A stretch of 5,716 nt of DNA from Bacteroidales bacterium (GTDB lineage Bacteria; Bacteroidota; Bacteroidia; Bacteroidales; UBA932): positions 1-5,716 of the forward strand of contig JAFZFL010000053.1 in NCBI GenBank assembly GCA_017555925.1. The letters run 5' to 3'. Position numbers and translations under genes: made by a program. Within the stretch, counting starts at the first letter, position 1; every line of letters begins with the position of its first letter. The notes beneath the pieces are model-generated. The model made no database searches. It was not told where the DNA came from and worked only from the letters and a program-made list of their open reading frames with translations. Below are positions 1-5,693 of the stretch, piece by piece.

Positions 1-208
1 GAACAGAATTGATATTCTTAACAGAATTACCTCTTTATATCTTCAAAAGAATATTGCAGTAGAGAGTTTTGTTTTAAGCCAGGAAGAGGATGGAGAAAGC
101 AAATATCAGATTTGCGCAGAGACATCGTTGGAGGCTATTGAGAGAATAGTAAACCAAATGAGTAACATTATAGACATTAGAAGCGTAAGATACTCACTAA
201 CAGCATAA
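1..208 (+). CDS. ilvN: Acetolactate synthase small (regulatory) subunit, ACT-domain only, 5' end outside window
   Basis: This is the C-terminal end of an open frame read from base 2 and closed by TAA at 206-208, giving about 68 residues. It starts NRIDILNRITSLYLQKNIAV, which matches the 'LNRIT..F..R..NIESL' core of the ACT domain in acetolactate synthase small subunits. It ends with an 'IERIVNQMSNIIDI' helix like the family's 'VVKQIDKLIDV'. The protein stops right after the ACT fold, so it is the short IlvM-like form of roughly 75-90 residues and not the long IlvN with a second domain. The gap to ilvC is only 97 bp, too short to hide a frameshifted C-terminal domain. The family stabilises and tunes the catalytic large subunit (IlvB/IlvG) in the cytoplasm. 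Its place directly before ilvC, ilvA and ilvE supports the call. The start codon and the large subunit lie off the left edge, so ilvN versus ilvM naming is uncertain. Confidence 0.82.
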   Translation, partial: NRIDILNRITSLYLQKNIAVESFVLSQEEDGESKYQICAETSLEAIERIVNQMSNIIDIRSVRYSLTA

Positions 209-247
209 ATATGCATTTATGCATAATACTCACAGATATGCATAAAT
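203..247 (+). promoter_or_regulatory. Cluster of GCATAAAT inverted repeats before ilvC (candidate operator or RNA switch)
   Basis: The octamer GCATAAAT occurs at 203-210, inverted (ATTTATGC) at 215-222, and direct again at 240-247. The middle copy can pair with either neighbour. One option is a 203-210/215-222 hairpin that contains the ilvN stop codon. The other is a perfect 11-bp stem, 215-225 with 237-247, with an 11-nt loop. The two stems exclude each other. No U-tract follows, so this does not look like an intrinsic terminator. It could be a protein operator, an mRNA processing or stability element, or chance in A/T-rich DNA. The pairing is seen directly; a regulatory role is inference. 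Confidence 0.35.
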
Positions 248-282
248 ACGTTATACATCAAAAAAGAAATATAAATTGTTAA
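211..282 (+). other. Possible 23-codon leader ORF between ilvN and ilvC
   Basis: An ATG two bases after the ilvN stop codon opens a 23-codon frame ending at TAA 280-282. The peptide begins MHLCIILT, and seven of its 23 residues are Leu, Ile or Val, with four of them clustered at residues 3-7. The codons of that cluster lie on the 5' arm and loop of the 215-225/237-247 stem. This recalls leader peptides of branched-chain amino acid operons, and the close stop/start spacing would allow coupled translation. Against it, ATA and TTA codons are common in A/T-rich DNA and no terminator hairpin follows. I treat it as a low-confidence candidate. Confidence 0.18.
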
Positions 283-305
283 ACTACTAATATTATTTAA
301 AAATT

Positions 306-1355
306 ATGGCAACAATGAATTTTGGCGGTGTTGTTGAGAATGTAATGACCCGCGAAGAGTTCCCTTTGAAAAAAGCTCTTGAAGTACTTAAAGACGAAAC
401 AATTGCAATTATCGGCTACGGAGTACAAGGCCCCGGACAAGCTTTGAACCTTAAAGACAATGGATTTAACGTTATAGTTGGACAGAGAAAAGGTTCTAAA
501 ACTTGGGATAAAGCAGTTGCCGACGGATGGGTTCCAGGTGAGACCTTATTTGAAATTGAGGAGGCTTGCGAAAAAGCTACAATTATAGAGTACCTTCTTT
601 CTGATGCAGGTCAAATTTCTGTATGGCCTACTGTTAAGAAACATCTTACAGCAGGTAAAGCTCTATACTTCTCACACGGCTTTGGCATTACCTATTCAGA
701 CAGAACAGGTATAGTTCCTCCTGCAGATGTAGATGTTATTCTTGTAGCACCTAAGGGTTCAGGTACTTCATTGAGAAGATTGTTCCTTGAGGGCAGAGGT
801 CTGAACTCATCATACGCAATATATCAGGATGCAACAGGCAAGGCATTTGACAGAGTAATCGCTTTGGGTGTTGGTATAGGTAGCGGATATTTGTTTGAGA
901 CAACATTCAAGAAAGAGGTATATTCAGATTTGACTGGTGAGAGAGGTACACTTATGGGTGCTATCCAGGGTATCTTTGCTGCTCAATACCAAGTTCTTAG
1001 AGAGAATGGCCACACTCCTTCTGAGGCTTTCAATGAAACAGTTGAGGAGCTTTCACAAAGTTTGATGCCTCTAATTGCAGAGAACGGTATGGATTGGATG
1101 TATGCAAACTGTTCAACTACTGCTCAAAGAGGTGCTTTGGACTGGTGGAAGAAATTCAGAGATGCTTCTCTACCTGTATTCAAAGAGTTGTATGAGGAGG
1201 TTAAAACTGGTCGTGAGGCTCAAGTTTCTATTGACTCAAACAGCAAACCTGACTACAGAGTAAAACTTGAGGCAGAACTTAAAGAGATGAGAGAGAGCGA
1301 AATGTGGCAGACTGGCGAGGTAGTACGTTCTCTACGTCCTGAACGCAACAAATAA
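306..1355 (+). CDS. ilvC: Ketol-acid reductoisomerase (NADP+), class I
   Basis: This cytoplasmic enzyme converts 2-acetolactate and 2-aceto-2-hydroxybutanoate to the dihydroxy acids of the valine and isoleucine pathways, by Mg2+-dependent alkyl migration followed by NADPH reduction. The protein has 349 residues, usual for the short class I form. The N-terminal Rossmann domain shows GYGVQG at 37-42, a basic cofactor loop GQRKGS at 59-64, SDA at 99-101 and SHGF at 123-126, where H124 is the likely catalytic histidine. The VAPKGSGT segment with K150 follows. The C-terminal knotted helical domain has the expected metal/substrate residues D208 and E212 (in SDLTGERG), E244 and E248 (in NETVEE), and S270 (in CST). 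The start at 306 gives MATMNFGG, matching the Bacteroidales N-terminus; no Shine-Dalgarno is visible, only A/T-rich sequence. It sits 97 bp after ilvN and 11 bp before ilvA, so it is almost certainly in their operon. All key residues are intact. Confidence 0.97.
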   Translation: MATMNFGGVVENVMTREEFPLKKALEVLKDETIAIIGYGVQGPGQALNLKDNGFNVIVGQRKGSKTWDKAVADGWVPGETLFEIEEACEKATIIEYLLSDAGQISVWPTVKKHLTAGKALYFSHGFGITYSDRTGIVPPADVDVILVAPKGSGTSLRRLFLEGRGLNSSYAIYQDATGKAFDRVIALGVGIGSGYLFETTFKKEVYSDLTGERGTLMGAIQGIFAAQYQVLRENGHTPSEAFNETVEELSQSLMPLIAENGMDWMYANCSTTAQRGALDWWKKFRDASLPVFKELYEEVKTGREAQVSIDSNSKPDYRVKLEAELKEMRESEMWQTGEVVRSLRPERNK

Positions 1356-1366
1356 AAATTAGTATA

Positions 1367-2626
1367 ATGGGCGTAAGCAGATATTTCCCCAAGTTGCAGG
1401 ATATTTCCAATGCAAAGATTACTTTATCAGAGGTAGTAGCTCCTACCCCACTGATGCATAATATGCACTTGTCTGATGCTTATGATGCCAATATCTTTCT
1501 AAAGAGAGAAGATTTACAAATTGTACGCTCCTATAAAATCAGAGGAGCGTACAATAAAATAAAGAGCCTCTCAAAAGAGCAACTTGAGAATGGTATAGTG
1601 TGTGCCAGTGCTGGAAATCATGCACAGGGAGTGGCATTATCATGCAAACTGCTCAATATAAAAGGCACTATTTATATGCCGAGCACAACACCCAAACAGA
1701 AGATTGAGCAGGTGAAAATGTTTGGCAATGGCTGCATTGATATAGTACTTGTGGGAGATACTTTTGATGCATCCAATATTGAGGCAAAAGAGCATGCCCA
1801 AGTATCGGGTAAAACATTTATTCCTCCATTTGATGACCCTAAAATAATTGAGGGACAGGCTACCATAGGAATGGAGATCATCCAAGACAGCAAATGCAAT
1901 CTTGACTATATTTTTGTACCTATTGGAGGTGGTGGCCTTGTTTCGGGTATAGGTTCCTATATAAAACAGATAAGTCCTTCTACAAAGATCATAGGTGTTG
2001 AACCTGCCGGTGCTGCCAGCATGAAAGCTTCAATAGAGAAGGGTGAAGTTGTTGAGCTTGAACAAATAGATAAATTTGTAGATGGTGCAGCTGTCAAAAG
2101 AGTTGGCAACTATACTTTTGATATATGTAAAGAGATACTTGATGATATAATTACAGTTCCGGAGGGTGCGGTATGTTCTACCATACTTGAGCTGTATAAC
2201 AAGAATGCTATTGTTGTTGAACCGGCTGGAGCCATTTCGGTTACTGCACTAAGATTCTATGCCGATAGGATTAAAGGCAAAAACGTTGTCTGCATAATAA
2301 GCGGCAGCAACAACGATATAACCAGAATGGAGGAGATGAGAGAAAAATCTCTACTTTATGAGAGATTGAAACACTATTTCATCATAAGATTCCCCCAAAG
2401 GTCTGGAGCATTATTGGGTTTCATAAGGGATGTACTCGGACCTAACGATGACATAACCCACTTCTCTTACATAAAAAAGACCAACAAAGAGGCAGGTCCT
2501 GCTGTAATAGGTATTGAAGTGGCAACACCTCAAGATTATTGCAGTCTCATAAAGAGAATGGATGAACAGGGTATTGTTTATGAATACCTTAATGAAAAGA
2601 AAGATTTATTTGAATTTCTGATCTGA
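1367..2626 (+). CDS. ilvA: Threonine dehydratase (biosynthetic), short form with one ACT-like domain
   Basis: This PLP enzyme deaminates L-threonine to 2-oxobutanoate and ammonia, the committed step to isoleucine. The 419-residue protein has a fold-type II PLP domain over about residues 10-320. It carries SYKIRGA with the Schiff-base lysine K57, SAGNHAQG at 81-88, the phosphate-binding GGGGL loop at 187-191, EPAGAAS at 212-218 and SGSNND at 312-317. Residues about 335-419 form one ACT-like regulatory domain beginning HYFIIRFPQRSGAL. This is the roughly 400-420 residue form; E. coli IlvA is longer, with two ACT-like units. Feedback by isoleucine is expected from the family but cannot be proved here. 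The gene begins 11 bp after the ilvC stop, which indicates co-transcription, and its presence links threonine catabolism to the neighbouring ilv genes. Catabolic TdcB is an alternative in general, but the C-terminal ACT-like domain and the context favour the biosynthetic enzyme. Confidence 0.95.
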   Translation: MGVSRYFPKLQDISNAKITLSEVVAPTPLMHNMHLSDAYDANIFLKREDLQIVRSYKIRGAYNKIKSLSKEQLENGIVCASAGNHAQGVALSCKLLNIKGTIYMPSTTPKQKIEQVKMFGNGCIDIVLVGDTFDASNIEAKEHAQVSGKTFIPPFDDPKIIEGQATIGMEIIQDSKCNLDYIFVPIGGGGLVSGIGSYIKQISPSTKIIGVEPAGAASMKASIEKGEVVELEQIDKFVDGAAVKRVGNYTFDICKEILDDIITVPEGAVCSTILELYNKNAIVVEPAGAISVTALRFYADRIKGKNVVCIISGSNNDITRMEEMREKSLLYERLKHYFIIRFPQRSGALLGFIRDVLGPNDDITHFSYIKKTNKEAGPAVIGIEVATPQDYCSLIKRMDEQGIVYEYLNEKKDLFEFLI

Positions 2627-2660
2627 GAACAGGGAGAATAATTTTCTCCAATTTTTCAGA
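2622..2660 (+). terminator. Possible two-part stem-loop in the ilvA-ilvE gap (weak terminator or processing site)
   Basis: An inner stem GGAGAA (2633-2638) pairs with TTCTCC (2644-2649) across a 5-nt loop and is followed by AATTTTTC, which resembles a weak intrinsic terminator. An outer stem, 2622-2629 with 2653-2660, has eight pairs including one G-U, starts inside the ilvA stop region and uses the same T-run. The two could stack into one longer hairpin. It may reduce read-through into ilvE or mark an mRNA processing point. The pairing is visible; the function is inferred. Confidence 0.35.
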
Positions 2661-2696
2661 GAAGAACAGTAGTAACATTAATTAAACGATAAGATT

Positions 2697-3719
2697 ATGA
2701 TAGAGTGGAATAATTTAGGTTTCAACTATATGAAAACCAACACAATGGTATGTTCCCATTATAAAGATGGCAAGTGGAGTCCAGTTGAGAGCAGAACAGA
2801 TGACAATATTACAATCAGTGCATTGTCTGCATCACTTCACTATGGCGTTGAGTGTTTTGAAGGCCTTAAGGCATTCAAATGCAAAGATGGCAAAATAAGA
2901 ATCTTCAGACCAGACGAGAATGCAAAGCGACTTATCCGTTCAGCTACATACCTTGGAATAGCTGCACCAAGTGAAGAGATGTTCATTGAGATGGTTAAGC
3001 AGGTTGTTCTTGAAAATGCAGATTTTATTCCACCTCACGAAACAGGAGCATCACTATATATACGCCCTACCCTTATTGGAGTTGGCGCACAATTGGGTGT
3101 GAAACCTTCTGTTGAGTCTCTATTCATGATTATGGTTGCACCTGTTGGAGCTTATGCAGGTGGTATTGACAGCCCTGTGAAGGCCGTAATAGCACGTGAG
3201 TATGACCGTGCAGCATACAAAGGCAGCGGTTCGTACAAAGTAGGTGGAAACTATGCAGCTTCTATGTTCGCTGGAATGGAGGCTAAAAGAGCTGGATACC
3301 CTGGTGTTTTGTATCTCGACCCTAAAGAGCACAAATATATTGATGAGTTCTCTTCATCAAACTTCTTTGGTATTAAGAATAACACATATATAACACCTGA
3401 TTCGCACACTGTATTGCCTTCAATCACCAACAAATCACTTGAGCAAGTTGCCAAGGATCTTGGTTACAAGACTGAGCGCAGGCCTATACCTGTAGAGGAG
3501 CTTGCAACATTTGAAGAGGTTGGAGAGTGCGGAACTGCTGTTGTCATTACTCCAGTAAACCAAGTGGATGACAAACCATCCATTGAGGGTTCAGAGTTCA
3601 ATGCAGTATATAAATATGCAGCAGAGTGTGGCCCTGTAAGCAGAAAATTGTATGACACCCTTGTTGGTATACAAAAAGGAGAAATAGAGGATACACATAA
3701 CTGGTGTGTTATTCTATAA
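2697..3719 (+). CDS. ilvE: Branched-chain amino acid aminotransferase (fold-type IV PLP enzyme)
   Basis: This enzyme catalyses the last step for valine, isoleucine and leucine, transferring the amino group from glutamate to the branched 2-oxo acids. The 340-residue protein is the longer BCAT form also found in eukaryotes. Visible motifs are LHYGVECFEGLKAF at 47-60, YIRP at 121-124, GSYKVGGNYAAS at 168-179 of the active-site region with the Schiff-base lysine in SYKVGG (K181 by my count of the full protein, so the motif spans about 178-189), YIDE-FSSSNFFGI around 214-225 with E217 near the cofactor, PSITNKS at 241-247, and CGTAVVITPV from C278 in the PLP-phosphate loop. The C-terminal 'DTHNWCVIL' resembles the Bacteroidales ending. 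D-amino-acid transaminase and aminodeoxychorismate lyase share the fold but are shorter and lack this motif set. It lies 70 bp after ilvA on the same strand and is the last gene before a strong terminator. The start gives MIEWNNLGFNYMKT, as expected for the family. Confidence 0.96.
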   Translation: MIEWNNLGFNYMKTNTMVCSHYKDGKWSPVESRTDDNITISALSASLHYGVECFEGLKAFKCKDGKIRIFRPDENAKRLIRSATYLGIAAPSEEMFIEMVKQVVLENADFIPPHETGASLYIRPTLIGVGAQLGVKPSVESLFMIMVAPVGAYAGGIDSPVKAVIAREYDRAAYKGSGSYKVGGNYAASMFAGMEAKRAGYPGVLYLDPKEHKYIDEFSSSNFFGIKNNTYITPDSHTVLPSITNKSLEQVAKDLGYKTERRPIPVEELATFEEVGECGTAVVITPVNQVDDKPSIEGSEFNAVYKYAAECGPVSRKLYDTLVGIQKGEIEDTHNWCVIL

Positions 3720-3740
3720 GCGTCATACAAATAAGATTAA

Positions 3741-3802
3741 GAAAGCCCCAAAAGTTCTGATATTAACCCCAAAAGTTCCTGAAGAGGCTTTTGGGGTTTT
3801 CT
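3741..3802 (+). terminator. Intrinsic terminator of the ilv operon
   Basis: The segment AACCCCAAAAG (3765-3775) pairs perfectly with CTTTTGGGGTT (3788-3798), an 11-bp stem. CCT (3778-3780) and AGG (3785-3787) can add three pairs closed by a GAAG tetraloop. The 3' arm runs into TTTTCTT (3797-3803). It lies 46-83 bases after the ilvE stop, so it should end the ilvC-ilvA-ilvE message. An alternative 14-bp stem, 3741-3754 with 3788-3801 and one G-U pair, uses an upstream duplicate of the 5' arm. Confidence 0.88.
3746..3778 (+). repeat. 12-bp direct repeat forming two competing 5' arms of the terminator
   Basis: The sequence CCCCAAAAGTTC is present exactly at 3746-3757 and again at 3767-3778, 21 bp apart. 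Both copies complement the same 3' arm at 3788-3796. The likely origin is a local duplication of the terminator's 5' arm. Confidence 0.85.
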
Positions 3803-3852
3803 TGTATAATAAATTATGGTCATATGCTGAGATTTATTAACTTAGTACCGTA

Positions 3853-3886
3853 ATTGCAAAAGCATATAAAATCAAGAGTACAATTG
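3853..3886 (+). promoter_or_regulatory. Weak candidate promoter for the amidase gene
   Basis: TACAATTG at 3879-3886 matches seven of the eight positions of the Bacteroidota -7 box TAnnTTTG, counting the free positions, and ATTG at 3853-3856 is a possible partial -33 box. The spacing of 22 bp is somewhat long. A start site near 3893 would give a leader of about 20 nt. Because a strong terminator lies upstream, some promoter is needed in 3803-3911; this is the best match I see. Confidence 0.28.
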
Positions 3887-3911
3887 CTCCTTACGTAAAA
3901 ATAATCATAAA

Positions 3912-4772
3912 ATGAACCATAACTCAAGATCAATCTTAAAAGGCGTTATCCTTTCACTATTATTTGCAGCACTTTTCATTCAAACAAACATATTTGCTCA
4001 AGATAGCAGAGCTACCTATAGCAAACTTGTCAATGAATTGTACAAGTATAGGGATTTGTCGGCCAATGATTTGATATTGAAGGCTGCCCTGCTCAGACAA
4101 GAGACTCCTTATGTGGCTAACACCCTTGAAAAGGGAGATAATGAGGAACTGATTATAAACCTCAATGAAACAGACTGCATTCTCTTTGTAGAATCATGTT
4201 TTGCTCTTGCACAGAGTGTGAAAAGCGGCGACACTTCATTTGTGAACTTCTGTGACAATATAAAGAACTTCCGTTATAGGAATGGAATAATTGACGGATA
4301 TACAAGCCGCATCCACTACACAAGCGAATGGATCCTACAGGCCGAAGAGAGAGGTCTTGTAAAAGAGATGAGCAAAGAGATTGCAGATACCCCTCTCGAT
4401 CAGAAATTCTCTTTCATGACCAGTAAGTCCGACAGATACAAACAGCTTAAAAACAATCCTTCAAATATTGCCAGAATTGCAGAGGTAGAGAGAGATCTTA
4501 ACAACCACTCCTATTATTATATTCCCAAGTCAAAAGTTCCCCAATACCTTAACCAGCTGCAACCTGGTGATATGATTGGGTTCTGCACCTCCATAGAGGG
4601 ACTTGACCTCACACATGTGGGTATTGTAATTGAACATAACGGCAAAAAAACCTTCATACACGCCTCAATGGACGCAATGAAGGTTGTAATAGACCACCGC
4701 ACAATTGTAGAATACATCAACGGTATAAAGAGCAATATTGGTATAAGGATAATAAGGGGGGTATTCCAATAA
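3912..4772 (+). CDS. Secreted DUF1460 family N-acetylmuramoyl-L-alanine amidase-like protein (NlpC/P60-type fold)
   Basis: The 286-residue protein begins with a signal peptide: basic start, hydrophobic stretch at about 11-23 and a plausible signal peptidase I site after NIFA (residue 29). There is no lipobox cysteine, so export to the periplasm is likely. The mature part matches the DUF1460 pattern. ETDCILFVES holds the probable catalytic cysteine C89. 'RYRNGIIDGYTSRIHYTSEWI' at 121-141 is the family's 'R-Y-R-dG-y-sRlHY-seWi' block. QPGDMIGF at 217-224, THVGIVIE with likely catalytic H235, and FIHAS at 248-252 complete the site. Family members studied elsewhere are NlpC/P60-like amidases that cut the MurNAc-L-Ala bond of peptidoglycan fragments, so a role in cell-wall turnover or recycling is inferred. 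It stands alone behind the ilv terminator and faces the peroxiredoxin gene. The last seven codons and the stop lie inside a 28-bp tandem repeat, so the C-terminal 'GVFQ' may be a repeat-derived tail. Confidence 0.88.
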   Translation: MNHNSRSILKGVILSLLFAALFIQTNIFAQDSRATYSKLVNELYKYRDLSANDLILKAALLRQETPYVANTLEKGDNEELIINLNETDCILFVESCFALAQSVKSGDTSFVNFCDNIKNFRYRNGIIDGYTSRIHYTSEWILQAEERGLVKEMSKEIADTPLDQKFSFMTSKSDRYKQLKNNPSNIARIAEVERDLNNHSYYYIPKSKVPQYLNQLQPGDMIGFCTSIEGLDLTHVGIVIEHNGKKTFIHASMDAMKVVIDHRTIVEYINGIKSNIGIRIIRGVFQ

Positions 4773-4834
4773 ATGCCTAATAAGGGGTATATTCCAATAA
4801 ATGCCTAATAAGGGGTATATTCCAATAAATACCA
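4751..4834 (+). repeat. Three-copy 28-bp tandem repeat overlapping the amidase stop codon
   Basis: Copies lie at 4751-4778, 4779-4806 and 4807-4834, with no spacer. The unit reads AATAAGGGG-TATATTCC-AATAAATGCCT. Copy 1 differs from copy 2 at two adjacent bases (GG for TA), and copy 3 differs near its end (ATACCA for ATGCCT). The first 22 bases of copy 1 are the end of the amidase gene including its TAA; the rest fills much of the 112-bp convergent gap to the peroxiredoxin gene. No convincing intrinsic terminator is visible in that gap (4773-4884) for either gene. Confidence 0.95.
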
Positions 4835-4884
4835 ATTGGAGATATCTGCTCTAAAAAACTATCGGGACAAATATTTGACTACGC

Positions 4885-5574
4885 CTACAATTTTTTGGTA
4901 CACAAATACCAATCGGAGCATGTAATTCCATCCTGGTCACAACGCTCCTGTGCCTCCTCTGTGGTTATAGGAGAATGAAGAACAACTTCTTTTCCAGGAG
5001 ACCAGTTAGCTGGAAGTGCCACATCATTGGCATCTGCTATCTGAAGTGCTATAATAACGCGCTTTATCTCATCAAAATTACGTCCAAGTACAAGCGGATA
5101 GTAGATAATTGCACGTATTATATTTTTAGGATCAATAAAAAAGACTGCACGCACACAAGCATTATTGCTCTCTCCCGGCATAAGCATACCATATAGATTT
5201 GAAACCTTCTTGCTCAAATCAACTATGATTGGAAAGTTTATATCTACATTTTTATTGCCATCCCACTCTATCTTCTCCTTAATGTTGCGAACCCAGGCAA
5301 TATGGCTGCTCAAACTGTCCACCGACAGGCCAACTATCTTTGTATCAAGTTTCTCAAACTCATCCTGAAGATTGGCAAAAGCAATAAATTCAGTTGTACA
5401 TACAGGAGTAAAATCTGCCGGATGACTAAATAAAATCTTCCATGATTGGCCATAATCCTGCGGAAAATTCAATTTGCCGTGTGTTGTCATGGCTCTGAAC
5501 TCCGGAGCAGGATCGCCTATACGGGGCATTGACCAACACTCATTTGTTGTATTGTTTTGAATCTGACAGCTCAT
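4885..5574 (-). CDS. Peroxiredoxin, 1-Cys/Prx6 family with archaeal-type C-terminal cysteines
   Basis: This thiol peroxidase reduces H2O2 and organic or peroxynitrite peroxides in the cytoplasm. The 229-residue protein has the AhpC/TSA thioredoxin-like domain followed by the C-terminal domain of the 1-Cys group. The active site is HPADFTPVCTTE at 51-62, with peroxidatic C59, T56 and partner R142 in CVRAVFFIDP. The C-terminal part carries C202, C209 and C215, in 'TCSDWYLC'. The C-x5-C spacing with a DW(Y/W) core resembles the archaeal Prx6-type enzymes, where a cysteine in this motif resolves the sulfenic acid, so it may work as a 2-Cys enzyme despite the family name. An N-terminal tail of 15 residues with C3 and C13 precedes the usual MPRIGDPAPEF start. 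M16 is an alternative start, but cysteine-bearing tails occur in bacterial relatives and the 5574 ATG has A/T-rich upstream sequence. No reductase partner is adjacent. It is convergent with the amidase gene. Confidence 0.93.
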   Translation of the reverse strand: MSCQIQNNTTNECWSMPRIGDPAPEFRAMTTHGKLNFPQDYGQSWKILFSHPADFTPVCTTEFIAFANLQDEFEKLDTKIVGLSVDSLSSHIAWVRNIKEKIEWDGNKNVDINFPIIVDLSKKVSNLYGMLMPGESNNACVRAVFFIDPKNIIRAIIYYPLVLGRNFDEIKRVIIALQIADANDVALPANWSPGKEVVLHSPITTEEAQERCDQDGITCSDWYLCTKKL

Positions 5575-5637
5575 AACTTAAATTTAAATTGAGATTAAAT
5601 TAATTAAGATTAAGAATAAATTTAGATAAACATACAA

Positions 5638-5664
5638 CAAATATAACCTATATGATTGTTCAAT
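5638..5664 (-). promoter_or_regulatory. Candidate Bacteroidota-type promoter of the peroxiredoxin gene
   Basis: Read on the minus strand, 5645-5638 is TATATTTG, an exact match to the -7 consensus TAnnTTTG. ATTG at 5664-5661 is a partial -33 element, but at 15 bp it is closer than usual, so the upstream element is doubtful. Transcription would begin near 5631, leaving an A/T-rich leader of about 57 nt without a Shine-Dalgarno motif. I cannot identify an OxyR site. Confidence 0.5.
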
Positions 5665-5693
5665 ATAAAAATATTGGAGTTAAATTTGTGATG

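Noticed and set aside
202..215. ARG-box-like site (AGCATAAATATGCA)
   Set aside because: It fits the TGNATWWWWATNCA pattern except at one end, but it overlaps the ilvN stop, has no second good box, and the downstream genes are not arginine genes. It is better treated as part of the local inverted repeats.
1..305. A frameshifted long ilvN whose C-terminal domain continues after base 208
   Set aside because: Only 97 A/T-rich bases separate the stop from ilvC, and no frame there encodes anything like the missing domain.
1640..1899. Minus-strand open frames within ilvA
   Set aside because: They are antisense shadows of a conserved coding region, with no family resemblance.
3120..3730. Minus-strand open frames within ilvE (3120-3332, 3251-3454, 3464-3730)
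   Set aside because: All overlap the intact aminotransferase gene and show no independent protein signature.
3822..3867. ATATGCT/AGCATAT inverted pair upstream of the amidase gene
   Set aside because: Seven base pairs separated by 33 bases in A/T-rich DNA is expected by chance.
4751..4834. 28-bp repeats as a CRISPR array
   Set aside because: The copies are directly adjacent with no unique spacers, and part of the first copy is coding sequence.
4868..4877. CAAATATTTG palindrome as terminator of the peroxiredoxin gene
   Set aside because: The pairing is A/T-only apart from the ends and leaves almost no loop. A T-run on the minus strand is near but separated from it, so the case is weak.
4975..5368. 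Plus-strand open frames at 4975-5196 and 5165-5368
   Set aside because: They lie antisense to the well-supported peroxiredoxin gene and encode no recognisable protein.
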